Positions 13,246 through 22,282 of a DNA stretch of 25,524 bases are shown here, piece after piece. The stretch is from positions 1 to 25,524 of IMG/VR virus record IMGVR_UViG_3300037247_000690, one strand, 5' to 3'. The stretch comes from a virus. Under the pieces are notes generated by a model. The model was not told the DNA's origin, made no database searches, and saw only the letters and a program-made list of their open reading frames with translations. Numbering within the stretch: the first letter of the stretch is position 1; each line of letters starts with the position of its first letter. Both the position numbers and the translations under genes were made by a program.

Positions 13246-15060
13246 GTGAGCATCCGACGCACCGTCAAACTCCTCCTGGACAAGGCCGCCGCCCGTAAGG
13301 TCGAGCGCGACCTCAAGGCCCAAAGCCGGCGAGTCAAGGCCGACCAGAAGAGGGCGTGGGCGGAGATCGGCCAGTTCGTCGTCGGCGCGTTCGGCGTCCG
13401 GGCTCTGGCGCGCTTCACGAAGGAGATGTTTCGGCTCGGGAGCGCCGCGAGCGAGACGGGCTCGAAGTTCCAGACGGTGTTCGGAACCGAGGCGGCGGCC
13501 GAGCTCGATGTCTTCATCGACAAGTTCGGCGCCCTCGCCGGCCTCACGAAGAATGAAGGCCGCGATATGCTCGCGATCGCCGGCACGATCGGGCAGGGCG
13601 TCGGGCTGGCCGGCCCCGCGGTCGCCGCCTTCGCGGGGGAGATCGTCGAGCTCGCCGCGGACCTCCAGAGTTTCCACGATGTCCCGATCGCCGAGACGTT
13701 CATGGCGATCCGGAGCGGAGTGACCGGCGAGGCCGAGCAGCTCAAGAAGTTCGGGATCATCCTCCGGGCCGTCGACGTGGATATGCGTGCGCTCGCCGCC
13801 TCCGGGAAGTCGATCGCGAAGGAGCTCACCGAAACGGAGCGCGTCACCGCACGGATGGCCCTTATCACCGAGAAGGCCGGCGTCGCGGTCGGCGACCTCG
13901 CTCGCACGCAGGACTCGACGGCCAACACCGCGCGCCGGCTCTCGACCGTGTGGCGGCAACTCCAGGAAGACATCGCGGGCGATCTCCTCCCGGTCTTCTC
14001 GCTCGTCATCAACGCGTGGGCCGACATCTCCGACGGAGCGCAAGGCGCCGCCGATGTGATCGGCGTGATCTCGGCGAAGCTGGTCGAGTTCGTCGGTGGG
14101 ATCCAGCTCATCGCCGTCGAGCTGAATGCCTTCTTCCGGTCGATCCCGGCGTGGCTCAACCTCGCCACGGCGAAGATCAACGACTTCTTCATCAACGGGC
14201 TCGTACGTCCGGCCGAGCGCGCGATCAATCTACTCCGCAAGCTGCTCGGGCAGGGCGCGATCGACATCTCCTCCTCTATGGTACAAGCCAATGAGGCGTT
14301 TCGTGTAAGTGCGCTGGTCGAGCTCGCGGCATGGCGCGCGCTCGTCGAGGAGGAGACGGCCGCGATCGTCAAGGCGGCGTCGATCGCCGAGGAAGCGTTC
14401 CGGGCTCCGCCGAAGGCGGCGGGGCCGGGGTTGTTGGAGTTCCAGGAGTTCAGGATCGGCCGGATCGACGTCCCGGCGATCCAGCTCGACACCGAGGCGG
14501 CGCAAGCGTTCCTCGACGACCTCGAGCGCAAGTCGCGATCGGTGGCCGAGGGGATGACGGACGCCTTCCAAATGTTCTTCGAGGCGAACGGGAGGGGCTT
14601 CGTGGACTCGGCTCAGATGTGGGGCGCGGCCGTCGAGGCGGCACGAGGCGCCGGGGCCGCGGTTGTCGAGGCGTTCACGGTCGGCCAGGCGGAGAAGGAG
14701 ATGGCGCTCGGGACGGCGGCGATCGCGTCCGGGATATGGCCGCCGAATCCGGCGGCGATCGCGTCGGGCTTGAAACACTTCGCCGCGGCCGCGCTCTTCC
14801 GGGCGATCCCCGGAGCCGTCGCGGGCGGAGGCTCCGGAGGTGGGGGAGGCTTCGGGGCCTCGCTCCCTCGAGGAGCTCTCGGCACGTCGCTCCCGACGGC
14901 GCAACCGTTCGGCCCGGAAATCAACATCTTTATTGACCCGCTCTCGCCGGCGGATCCGGACTTCCAGCGCGCCGTCCTCGGAGCCACACAGGGCGCCAAG
15001 GAACGCTTCGGCGAGAATGTGAAGGTGAACATCCACCCACGCACCGGAGGGCGCATGTGA
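13246..15060 (+). CDS. Tape measure protein
   Basis: This 604-aa protein starts at GTG 13246, with GGGAG at 13233-13237. It is long, Ala-rich and helical. Residues 60-260 look like the TP901-type core: GSAASETGSKFQTVFGTEAA (about 66-85), LAGLTKNEGRDMLAIAGTIGQGVG (about 97-120), DVPIAETFMAIRSGVTGEAEQLKKFGI (about 145-171) and RTQDSTANTARRLSTVWRQL (about 222-241). Hydrophobic helices follow, and a Gly-rich linker (GGGSGGGGGFG, about 527-537) precedes a short C-terminal domain. At roughly 0.15 nm per residue the tail would be about 90 nm. It sets tail length and probably helps DNA entry. Its TGA overlaps the next GTG. Confidence 0.92.
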   Translation: MSIRRTVKLLLDKAAARKVERDLKAQSRRVKADQKRAWAEIGQFVVGAFGVRALARFTKEMFRLGSAASETGSKFQTVFGTEAAAELDVFIDKFGALAGLTKNEGRDMLAIAGTIGQGVGLAGPAVAAFAGEIVELAADLQSFHDVPIAETFMAIRSGVTGEAEQLKKFGIILRAVDVDMRALAASGKSIAKELTETERVTARMALITEKAGVAVGDLARTQDSTANTARRLSTVWRQLQEDIAGDLLPVFSLVINAWADISDGAQGAADVIGVISAKLVEFVGGIQLIAVELNAFFRSIPAWLNLATAKINDFFINGLVRPAERAINLLRKLLGQGAIDISSSMVQANEAFRVSALVELAAWRALVEEETAAIVKAASIAEEAFRAPPKAAGPGLLEFQEFRIGRIDVPAIQLDTEAAQAFLDDLERKSRSVAEGMTDAFQMFFEANGRGFVDSAQMWGAAVEAARGAGAAVVEAFTVGQAEKEMALGTAAIASGIWPPNPAAIASGLKHFAAAALFRAIPGAVAGGGSGGGGGFGASLPRGALGTSLPTAQPFGPEINIFIDPLSPADPDFQRAVLGATQGAKERFGENVKVNIHPRTGGRM

Positions 15061-15479
15061 GCTACGTAGAGAGGCCGAGGTGGGTCTACAACGATGGCGG
15101 CGCGGTCGACTACACGATGGCCCTCCCGCAACGGCCTTGGAACTTCGGGAAACGCCAGTTCGGCGGGAGCGACATCTCGGCCGCGGGCGTGCCGGCCGCG
15201 TTCGCGATCCGTCAAGAGAACCTCCTTTTCATCACGGTCCGGTTCCCCGTCTCCGAGTGGGCCAACGTCGAGCGGCTCGTGCGCCACGGCCAGGGCGGCG
15301 GGACCTTCACGTGGTATCCGGACCAGTCGGGCACGAATCACACGGTCTACCTCGATGAACCGGCGATGAACGAGGTAATCCGGCCGCGCCGCGACGGGAA
15401 CGACCAGCGCACCTTCGAGCTCGACATCACGCTCCGACGCACGACGGACACGCTCTTCACCGACGACTACGAGAGCTGA
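15057..15479 (+). CDS. Distal-tail-like small tail protein
   Basis: The 140-aa protein starts at GTG 15057 (GTGA overlap with the tape measure). It is beta-rich and aromatic: RPRWVYNDGGAVDYTM, FAIRQENLLFITVRFPVSEWANVERLV, GGTFTWYPDQ and TFELDITLRRTTDTLF. A short protein between tape measure and hub is normally the distal tail or its analogue, forming the ring that joins tube and hub. The final strand block resembles the usual tube-like domain. Recognition is mostly positional. Confidence 0.68.
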   Translation: MSYVERPRWVYNDGGAVDYTMALPQRPWNFGKRQFGGSDISAAGVPAAFAIRQENLLFITVRFPVSEWANVERLVRHGQGGGTFTWYPDQSGTNHTVYLDEPAMNEVIRPRRDGNDQRTFELDITLRRTTDTLFTDDYES

Positions 15480-15485
15480 TCGGCG

Positions 15486-18400
15486 ATGGCCGTCGTCTAC
15501 GTGCTCACCGTCTACGATGACGACGACTCGACGCCGCTCTTCGATGTCTCGACCGACGTCGGGCACGCGCGGCCGTACCTCAAGGCGCCGGTCGGATTCC
15601 CCGAGCAGGAGATCAACTTCGCGAAGGGGACCGCCTCGATCGGCCAGGTGAACGTCCAGATCGTCGACGTACCGACGACGCCGACCGACCAGGACACAGG
15701 CTACCTCACCGCGCAACTCCCGGACGCCGCCGGGTATTCGGCGATCAACGGGCACCGCGCGGTCCTCACCGAGAATATCGACGGGGGCGGCGCGACGAAG
15801 GTGATCGACGGAGTGATCCGCTCGATCCGTTTGCTCGACACGTTCTCGAGCTTCGAGCTCGAGCTCCGCGACATCCGCGAGCGGGAGCGGGAAGCGAAGG
15901 CGTTCACGACGACCACGACGCCGACGATCGTCCCGCGCGGGGTGCTGGACGGTTACGGGACACAGTTCACGCTCTTTAGCACGACGTACGGCTATCCGAT
16001 CGGCCCGACGAAGCCGCTCAAGGCGCTTTACCGTAAGGCCCAAGCGAATAGCGGCGTCTTCGTGATCGACTTCGCCGTGGACGGCGTGAAGGAACAGCTC
16101 CAAATGACGGAGCCGATCCGGAACGCACTCGAGAGCGTGACCGAGCTCGCCGGCTCGCCCGATGTCCTCGTGTACGACCGTTGGAAAGTGCTCTGGCGGG
16201 ACAAGGTGGCCGGCGGTGCGTACACCGAGCTCGAGCAGGTCGCGCACTATCATCCCGACCTGTCGGAGCAGACGAACCGCATCACGTACCTCTTCCTCAC
16301 CGACGGGGCGCTCAACGTGGTCCGGGTGAATAACGCGATCTCGGGCGACACGCTCCCGTCGGACAATCAGATATGTGAGATCATCGTCCAGTACGACGGG
16401 CCGATAACGGACGAGTGGCGCCTCCACATCGAGGGCGTCACGGCCGGCGAGCTCCTCCGGAACCTCTACCGCGGCGACTACTCCGACGAGGACCCGCGGA
16501 TCCGGTACAACTCCGCCGCGCTCCTCGCGCTCACGACGCCGGTACGGCTTCGTCTCGGCGAGCCAGTCGACGACGTCCGCGCGTGGGCCGAGAAGAACAT
16601 CTACCCGATCGTACACGCCGCGCCGACGCTCAACGCGGACGGCGAGATCGCGCCGATCACGTACCTCCTACCCGACGCGGACGAGTCGCTTATCGACCTC
16701 GACGACGCGAATTGTCGGCCGTCGGGTGGCGGCTGGAGCCAGGCGTCCGACGACGCCGTCAACGTCGTCAGGGTCAAGTACGAACGCCTCTATCGGGTCC
16801 GGTCGACAGATGAGCGCGGCCGCCAGATCGTCGCCCTTAGCGACACGCTCCAGTCGCGGGAGGTGACGGTCGAGCACCGGATCCAAGCCTCGATCGACCT
16901 CCTCGGCGAGCAGGTGCTCGAGATCGAGTCGGAGCTCTTGAGCACGATCGGCCCGTCGGACGGGGGCCCGTGGACGGGCGACATCGCCGACGACCTCGGC
17001 GCTCGTGTGGCCGAGCGGGTGGCGATGATGGCGACGGACCGATTCGCTCTCGGCGGCCAATACTTCGCGCTCCATTGTGACCGCACCGATGGGGACGTGG
17101 AGGGGCTGGTCGTCGGCTCATGGGTGACCGTTAGCGTCTCATGGATGCCGGACTACGGGAGCGGCGAGCGGAACCTCAACCGGCTCGCCCAGGTGATCGG
17201 CCGCCGCAACTTGAACGGGGCGTGGACGGCGCTCACGCTGATCGACGCGGGGACCGCGCAAGCGCCGCTCGCGGGTCCGACCCTCGGCGCGGTGACGTCG
17301 AACGCGGCCGGCGTCGTGAGCGTGCCCGTGACGGGGCTTGGTGCCGGCTCCGAGTGCCGGGTCGACTATGCGATCTCCACCCTCGAACCGGCCGCCGGCT
17401 CCGAGCTCTGGACGTTCCTCGGCCGCGTCTCTTCGGTGCCGACGACGCTTACGACTCGCCAGATTACGCCCGACACGAAGGTATGGGTCCGAGCTCGGAG
17501 CGAGAACATCGGCCGGAGGCCCTCGGTCTACACGTCCGCGGTGAGCGTCGTCGTCGGGGCGATCCCGCGCATACTCGAGGTCTTTATCCGGGTCAACGCT
17601 TCGGGCGTGCCGACGGTGGAATGGACGGCCAACACGCACACGGTCGGCGTGCGGATCGCCTACGAGGTTCACTATGCGTGGGAGATCCCGACCTTCGCGA
17701 CGTCGATCGACGCGGATGTGAGCGATCTCTCGGCCGCGCTCGCGACGACCGTCTTCGACCCGAAGGTGATTAGCATCCGGATCACCGCGTATCCGGGATG
17801 GAACGGATCGAACGTCACGGGCTCGGCGGGCGACACGACGACCGAGCGCGTGATCGGCGCCGTCCTCGGTCCGGGGCTCCGCGACGTGCGCGTGCTCTAC
17901 GAGATCCCGACGTCCGCCGACGCGACGGTACGCTGGACCCGCAACTCGAACACGTTCGGCGTATGGGTATATCTCAAGACACTCCCGGTGCCGGTCGACG
18001 ACTCCGACGATCCGTGGCCGGACGATACCACGCTCCCGACGACGGCCCTCCCGATCGGGACGGACGAGTATGTCATCACCATCCCGGACGTGGGGAACCT
18101 CACATTTCTCCAGCTCGAGCCGCGCGGCGAGGACGGCGAGGCCGGTAACCCGGTCCGGATCGCGATCGACCCGAAGGCCGTCTCTATCGAGGTCGAAACG
18201 CCGTCGTGGGAGATCTCGGCGGAGACGGAGGCCGCGACGCTCGGGACCTTCACGGTCGTCCTCCACGATCCCGACGCCGTGATGGATGACGTCTATTATC
18301 GGACCAAGTCCGGGACGGCCGCCTGGAGCGCGTACATCCTCCAGGAGGCGACGCCGGCCGACCTCGACGTCTACGCGCGCACCGTCACGATGGTCGAGAA

Positions 18401-19238
18401 GCATCAATCCTACGTCGAGTTCCGCGGCCGCTACACCGTCAACGGCGTCCAGCATACGATCGTCATCAAGTCGAGCGGCTTCGACTTGGGCACCATCGCC
18501 AACATCACCGGCATGGAGATCACGTTTGCATCCGACGGCGATATCATCGTCTCGGCGCAAGCAGACATCGACACCTCTAACATTTACGTCACAGTCTCCG
18601 ACGGTGGCACTCCGGCAGACCCGACGATCGCCGTTAATGACGGTACGATTGCTGGCCGCAACGGATCCGTTGACACAGCGATCGCCGCCACGATGGGCAA
18701 CCTCATCACCGCGAAAGCCGTTGGTGCGAACGCGGCCGCCGAGCCCGGCCCCGTCCTATCGGCACAAAAGAGGCGGGGCGTGGGAACGATCCCGGGGAAG
18801 AAGATGCGGATTGCTGCCGCCGACTTCATCGTCCAGGATCCCGCGACTGTATGGTTCTTCAACGCCAGCGGGTATCTACACCCCGGCGCCGCCGCCGCAC
18901 TCACCAGATTCTTCGCGGCGATTGTGCTGCCCAAGGGCGTGACAATCGAGGAGTTCCATCTTCGCGTAAACCGTGCGGGCGGGGCGGATGTGATCGTCGG
19001 TAAACTCGTCTCGGTGACGGATGCGGCGGTCGCGACCACGCAATCGACGCTCACCGCCGCGGGGACTGGATGGGAAACTCTCAGCGACACGGGCCTTGGG
19101 CTGTCCGTGTCCGATACAAACGAGATGTGGATCATCGAGGTCGCGCTCACCGCGAACACCGGGCCGAGCGCGCTCGCCGCTCAACTCCTATGGGCCGAAG
19201 TCGTTTACGATAGCCCGGAGATCGACAAAACCTTATGA
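15486..19238 (+). CDS. Tail hub / host-specificity protein with fibronectin-like repeats
   Basis: This is the largest gene of the window (1250 aa). Residues 1-590 look like a tail hub: EQEINFAKGTASIGQVNVQIVDV (about 37-59), FSSFELELRDIREREREAKAF, LYRKAQANSGVFVIDF and the block DDVRAWAEKNIYPIVH. From about 600 to 1060 several beta-sandwich segments repeat the fibronectin-type pattern (VEWTANTHTVGVRIAYEVHYAW; VRWTRNSNTFGVWVYL). The C-terminal 190 residues (IAAADFIVQDPATVWFF onward) form a distinct beta-rich domain that could bind a receptor. Phage hub proteins of this shape (like lambda J) act in attachment and penetration. Repeat boundaries are approximate. A weak ribosome-binding site precedes the ATG. 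Confidence 0.85.
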   Translation: MAVVYVLTVYDDDDSTPLFDVSTDVGHARPYLKAPVGFPEQEINFAKGTASIGQVNVQIVDVPTTPTDQDTGYLTAQLPDAAGYSAINGHRAVLTENIDGGGATKVIDGVIRSIRLLDTFSSFELELRDIREREREAKAFTTTTTPTIVPRGVLDGYGTQFTLFSTTYGYPIGPTKPLKALYRKAQANSGVFVIDFAVDGVKEQLQMTEPIRNALESVTELAGSPDVLVYDRWKVLWRDKVAGGAYTELEQVAHYHPDLSEQTNRITYLFLTDGALNVVRVNNAISGDTLPSDNQICEIIVQYDGPITDEWRLHIEGVTAGELLRNLYRGDYSDEDPRIRYNSAALLALTTPVRLRLGEPVDDVRAWAEKNIYPIVHAAPTLNADGEIAPITYLLPDADESLIDLDDANCRPSGGGWSQASDDAVNVVRVKYERLYRVRSTDERGRQIVALSDTLQSREVTVEHRIQASIDLLGEQVLEIESELLSTIGPSDGGPWTGDIADDLGARVAERVAMMATDRFALGGQYFALHCDRTDGDVEGLVVGSWVTVSVSWMPDYGSGERNLNRLAQVIGRRNLNGAWTALTLIDAGTAQAPLAGPTLGAVTSNAAGVVSVPVTGLGAGSECRVDYAISTLEPAAGSELWTFLGRVSSVPTTLTTRQITPDTKVWVRARSENIGRRPSVYTSAVSVVVGAIPRILEVFIRVNASGVPTVEWTANTHTVGVRIAYEVHYAWEIPTFATSIDADVSDLSAALATTVFDPKVISIRITAYPGWNGSNVTGSAGDTTTERVIGAVLGPGLRDVRVLYEIPTSADATVRWTRNSNTFGVWVYLKTLPVPVDDSDDPWPDDTTLPTTALPIGTDEYVITIPDVGNLTFLQLEPRGEDGEAGNPVRIAIDPKAVSIEVETPSWEISAETEAATLGTFTVVLHDPDAVMDDVYYRTKSGTAAWSAYILQEATPADLDVYARTVTMVEKHQSYVEFRGRYTVNGVQHTIVIKSSGFDLGTIANITGMEITFASDGDIIVSAQADIDTSNIYVTVSDGGTPADPTIAVNDGTIAGRNGSVDTAIAATMGNLITAKAVGANAAAEPGPVLSAQKRRGVGTIPGKKMRIAAADFIVQDPATVWFFNASGYLHPGAAAALTRFFAAIVLPKGVTIEEFHLRVNRAGGADVIVGKLVSVTDAAVATTQSTLTAAGTGWETLSDTGLGLSVSDTNEMWIIEVALTANTGPSALAAQLLWAEVVYDSPEIDKTL

Positions 19239-19244
19239 TACGCC

Positions 19245-19493
19245 ATGCCGAATAAGGTCGCCCCCACGAACATTTGGGAGATCCCGAAGGAGGATCTCAC
19301 CGCCCCCGTCCGCATCTACGAGCAGAAGGAGGCCGGCCGCTACGGCTTCACGATCACCGAGGCCGACCACAACGCCTCGCTCGTCCAGGATGCCGCGTCG
19401 GGCGACGTGCTCTTCCAGGACACCGTCGTACAGGGGACGCTAATCACGCTCATCCGCGGCCGCATGGCGATCTCGTCGCTCGCCCAAATATGA
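19245..19493 (+). CDS. Small hypothetical protein between hub and fibre
   Basis: The 82-aa product (ATG 19245) has alternating charged and beta-prone segments: IWEIPKEDLTAPVRIYEQKEAGRYGF and DVLFQDTVVQGTLITLIRGRMA. It has no membrane segment or cysteine. Its position between the hub and tail-fibre genes suggests a minor tail-tip component or fibre linker. No family is recognised. Confidence 0.6.
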   Translation: MPNKVAPTNIWEIPKEDLTAPVRIYEQKEAGRYGFTITEADHNASLVQDAASGDVLFQDTVVQGTLITLIRGRMAISSLAQI

Positions 19494-19506
19494 GGAGCTC
19501 CAGCCG

Positions 19507-20721
19507 ATGACACTCTACAGTCCGGGCGGCCTCAACCTCGCCGACACTACCGCGCCGCTCATCCTCGCGTACGACGATTCGGGTACGAAGGACGTCGTCT
19601 TCGCGGTGTCGGCTTCCGGGGATCTGACGATCACGCCGGACGGTGGGGACGTCACGGTCACGGGCACGCTGGCCGTCTCGGGCACCGTGACGGCCTCGGG
19701 TCAGATTCTAGCCAATGGCACCATAGCCGCCGGGACCTACAGTATCCAGATTACCGCCGCTGTTGGTGCCGCGCGGGACATCTTCGCTGCCGGCCAAGCC
19801 GGTGTATCGAATGGGTTCCTAGTGCAGTCTACCGGCGCGGCGATGGTTTACACCTTCACAGGTGGACAGCTAATCGCAACGGGCACGCTCGCGGTTACTG
19901 GCACATCGACACTAACGGGCAACGTCGGTATCGGTGCGGCTGCATCAACGCAAACGCTGATCGTCACGACCCCGCAGGGTGCGAACAAGACGATGGCGTT
20001 GTTCGGCGTCACTGGCTTCTCTAACGGCTTGATCATCGACTACGTTCATGCGTCGACGAGCATCACATACGAGTTCTCGGACCCCGGCTCGGCATCGGCG
20101 GTTATCATCGGGCCGGATCTCAAGCTGGCCGCCACCAAGAAGTTTTACCTCGACGGCGGCGGCAACACGTACATCCACGAGAGCTCGGGCGACGTGCTCG
20201 ACTTGGTCGTTGGCGCCGCGACGACGCTCCGGCTCACCGGGGCCGCGGCGGCCGTCACGGGCGATCTATCTATTACTGGTATAACGACCAGGGCCAATTC
20301 TGGCGGCTACTACTGGAGCGCCCAAGGCACGGCTACGGTCGGGACCGCCGGTGTGTTCGTCAAGGTATCGACAGGCACCAGCACGACGAGCACCCGTGCT
20401 GAGAATTTCACGATCAGTACGAACAACCGCGCCACTTACACAGCAGCCTCGACACAGACATTCCGAGTTAGCTATGTGATCACAGTCACGAGCTCGGCTA
20501 ACAACGAAATCACGGCATGGGCGATTGCGAAGAACGGCACGGTTGTGGCGGCCACGACCATCCATCGCAAGGTTGGCACGGGCACAGATGAGGGTGCCGT
20601 GACGGTCGAGGGCTTCATCGAATTGGCCCAGAACGACTATGTCGAACTCTTCGGTACGAACAACGACAACATCGCGAACGTCGCGGTGGAGCATGGGACC
20701 TGCACAATCACGGAGGCATGA
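19507..20721 (+). CDS. Tail fibre protein
   Basis: This 404-aa protein has GAGGAG upstream of its ATG. The first 270 residues carry short beta repeats typical of fibre shafts: GDLTITPDGGDVTVTGTLAV, SGTVTASGQILANGT, GTLAVTGTSTLTGNVGIGAA. The last 130 residues (from about YYWSAQGTATVG) form a beta-sandwich-like head: FVKVSTGTSTT, ATYTAASTQTFRVSYVITVTSS, TAWAIAKNGTVVAATTIHRK, GAVTVEGFIELAQNDYVELFG, consistent with a TNF/C1q-like receptor-binding knob. GC at 20401-20520 is about 51 percent by hand count, against about 68 percent in terminase, suggesting that the knob came from another source. Its stop overlaps the next ATG. Confidence 0.82.
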   Translation: MTLYSPGGLNLADTTAPLILAYDDSGTKDVVFAVSASGDLTITPDGGDVTVTGTLAVSGTVTASGQILANGTIAAGTYSIQITAAVGAARDIFAAGQAGVSNGFLVQSTGAAMVYTFTGGQLIATGTLAVTGTSTLTGNVGIGAAASTQTLIVTTPQGANKTMALFGVTGFSNGLIIDYVHASTSITYEFSDPGSASAVIIGPDLKLAATKKFYLDGGGNTYIHESSGDVLDLVVGAATTLRLTGAAAAVTGDLSITGITTRANSGGYYWSAQGTATVGTAGVFVKVSTGTSTTSTRAENFTISTNNRATYTAASTQTFRVSYVITVTSSANNEITAWAIAKNGTVVAATTIHRKVGTGTDEGAVTVEGFIELAQNDYVELFGTNNDNIANVAVEHGTCTITEA

Positions 20722-21068
20722 TGGATCCGCTCTACGTTTTCGCCTTATACGCTCCGGTCAACGGGATCACGCACGTCGGCGTCCTGGAGGAGATCCGCGA
20801 CGGACGCCGGATCAGCGTCTCGGGCAGTTACGGGACGCTCGATGACGATGACTTCCAGCCCTCGGCGATCGCGGTCCCGTACAACGTCAAGATCTCGGGC
20901 GAAGACCTAATCGACCTCGACGCGCAATCACTGGCGGCGGGACGTCCGCCCGCAAAGCCATGTTGGGAGATCGGCTCGGCCGACGTCGCCGCCTGGCTCG
21001 CGGAAGACCCGGCGGTCCGGGAAGCGCGGATCGAAGAGCGACGACCAGACCCCGAACCAGGAGCGTAA
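20718..21068 (+). CDS. Hypothetical protein downstream of fibre
   Basis: The protein has 116 aa from ATG 20718 (ATGA overlap) or 115 from ATG 20721. The N-terminal part is beta-rich (LYVFALYAPVNGITHVGVLEEIRDGRRISVSGSYG). The C-terminal half contains AKPCWEIGSADVAAWLAEDPAVREARIEERR and a short Pro-rich end. The segment PVNGITHVGVLEEI might be a small sensor or adaptor fold, but no family is recognised. It may act with the fibre, for example as a chaperone; this is position only. Confidence 0.6.
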   Translation: MMDPLYVFALYAPVNGITHVGVLEEIRDGRRISVSGSYGTLDDDDFQPSAIAVPYNVKISGEDLIDLDAQSLAAGRPPAKPCWEIGSADVAAWLAEDPAVREARIEERRPDPEPGA

Positions 21069-21072
21069 GTCG

Positions 21073-21519
21073 ATGAGGGCATGGCCGATCGAGGTCACGC
21101 GGCTCGAGTTCGATCGGTTCTTCTATCCGTACGGGACGAACGTCGCCTCGAAGGACGTGAGGGAGCACATCGTCTCGCTCCGGCTCGTCGAGAAGCTCCA
21201 GGACCCGGACGTGACCGACCAACACGATCCGAGCCAAGATGTGATCGACGAAGCCGAGGAGGCGGGCGAGATGTGGTGGCCGACCCACACGCTCGCCGTC
21301 GACCAGCACACCTTCCTCTTCGAGGAGGACGAGAAGAAGCTGGCGCTCAATCGCCTCGAGAAGAACATCGGACGCGTACCTCCAGCTCTCGGTGCCGAGT
21401 TCGAGGTGCTCCGCCAGAAGTTCATCGAGGCGGAGTCGATCGACCTCGCGCCGCCGGTCGAGGATGAAGAGCCGGCCGAGGAGCCCGTCGACGCGCCCGA
21501 ACCGGCGCCCGTGCCATGA
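21073..21519 (+). CDS. Acidic hypothetical protein before the lysis cassette
   Basis: The 148-aa product has GGAG at about 10 bases before its ATG. Residues 1-110 are mixed helical/beta with many acidic residues (DVREHIVSLRLVEKLQDPD; WWPTHTLAVDQHTFLFEEDEKK; LALNRLEKNIGRVPP). The C-terminal tail (about 122-148) is Glu/Pro-rich (PPVEDEEPAEEPVDAPEPAP), probably disordered. No signal, membrane segment or metal motif is present. It is unrecognised. Its end overlaps the holin-like gene by ATGA. Confidence 0.6.
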   Translation: MRAWPIEVTRLEFDRFFYPYGTNVASKDVREHIVSLRLVEKLQDPDVTDQHDPSQDVIDEAEEAGEMWWPTHTLAVDQHTFLFEEDEKKLALNRLEKNIGRVPPALGAEFEVLRQKFIEAESIDLAPPVEDEEPAEEPVDAPEPAPVP

Positions 21520-21767
21520 CCAGGGCCGTCGACGCGGAGCTCGACATCCAGCACCAGGTCGAGCGCAACGAGAAGCGGAGGCTCGAGAAGTCGCGGGCGA
21601 AGCAACGGCTCGTCGGCTCCTACGTCCTCGGCGCCGTCGCCGCGTGGAAGTTGCTCACGTACGACGCCGGCGGATCCGACTGGAGCCTCGCTATGTGGGT
21701 CGCGCTCGGGGTGCTCGCGTTCGGGCTGGCGTCGGTGGACCAGGTGCTCAAGGCTCTCAAGCGATGA
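21516..21767 (+). CDS. Holin-like membrane protein
   Basis: This 83-aa protein has a charged N-terminus (DIQHQVERNEKRRLEKSRAK) and two hydrophobic segments: 32-47 (LVGSYVLGAVAAWKLL) and 57-74 (SLAMWVALGVLAFGLASV), ending in a basic LKALKR. Small size, two membrane segments and placement directly before the endolysin gene support a holin, which would open the inner membrane for the lysin. The sequence alone does not show which holin class it is. It is coupled to both neighbours by ATGA overlaps. Confidence 0.7.
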   Translation: MTRAVDAELDIQHQVERNEKRRLEKSRAKQRLVGSYVLGAVAAWKLLTYDAGGSDWSLAMWVALGVLAFGLASVDQVLKALKR

Positions 21768-22282
21768 TCCGGGCCGTGACGCTCGGCGTCCTCGCCGCGG
21801 AGGTCGACCACGGCGTCCGCGAAGAGGGCGGGAACAACATAGGCCCGCGGATGACCCGCTACCGCGAGAACGCGGACCCGCCGATCCGTGTCGCCGTACC
21901 GTGGTGCGCGCTCCTCATTCAGTACGCCTCCGACGTGGCTGCTCGGGCGCTCGGGATCCGGAACCCGCTGGACGACGTCCGCCAGGAGGCGCTCGTCCAG
22001 AGCTACTTCGAGGAGCTCCGCCACCAGGAGGTCGGACGTGCGGCGGCCGAGGCGGGCGACCTGGTCCTCTTCAAGTTCGGGAGCTCGGCGCGCGCGTGGG
22101 ATCACATCGGGCTCCTGGTCGTCCCGCCGAGGGCCGGGGCGAGCGGCTTCCAGACGATCGAGGGCAACACGAGCGATGACTCACAGCGCGACGGTGACGC
22201 GGTCGCGTACAAGGCCCGCAACGTCGACTCCGGCTATCCCGTCATATTCCTGACGTGGGGCCGCGAGCTGGCGCTCGACTAA
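21764..22282 (+). CDS. Endolysin, CHAP/NlpC-type cysteine peptidase-like
   Basis: The coupled ATG at 21764 gives 172 aa. Upstream extension is only open frame. Residues 23-27 (GNNIG), then PWCALLIQYASDVA (46-59) with nucleophile Cys48, AGDLVLFKFG (97-106), WDHIGLLVV (112-120) with His114 and QTIEGNTSDD (130-139) with Glu133/Asn135, have the Cys-His-polar order of CHAP/NlpC peptidoglycan peptidases of the type often seen in phages (TIGR02594-like). It would cut peptide bonds in host peptidoglycan. There is no signal peptide, so release should depend on the holin-like neighbour. No separate cell-wall-binding domain is seen. Confidence 0.82.
   Translation: MIRAVTLGVLAAEVDHGVREEGGNNIGPRMTRYRENADPPIRVAVPWCALLIQYASDVAARALGIRNPLDDVRQEALVQSYFEELRHQEVGRAAAEAGDLVLFKFGSSARAWDHIGLLVVPPRAGASGFQTIEGNTSDDSQRDGDAVAYKARNVDSGYPVIFLTWGRELALD

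Noticed and set aside
13042-14043. Antisense frame over the tape measure start and the G-T extension
   Set aside because: The -1 extension of the chaperone and the tape measure account for this DNA; no ribosome-binding site or motif supports the antisense frame.
14613-16616. Antisense open frame of 667 codons across tape measure and hub genes
   Set aside because: It spans two genuine + strand genes and has Arg/Asp/Val-rich shadow composition with no recognisable domain.
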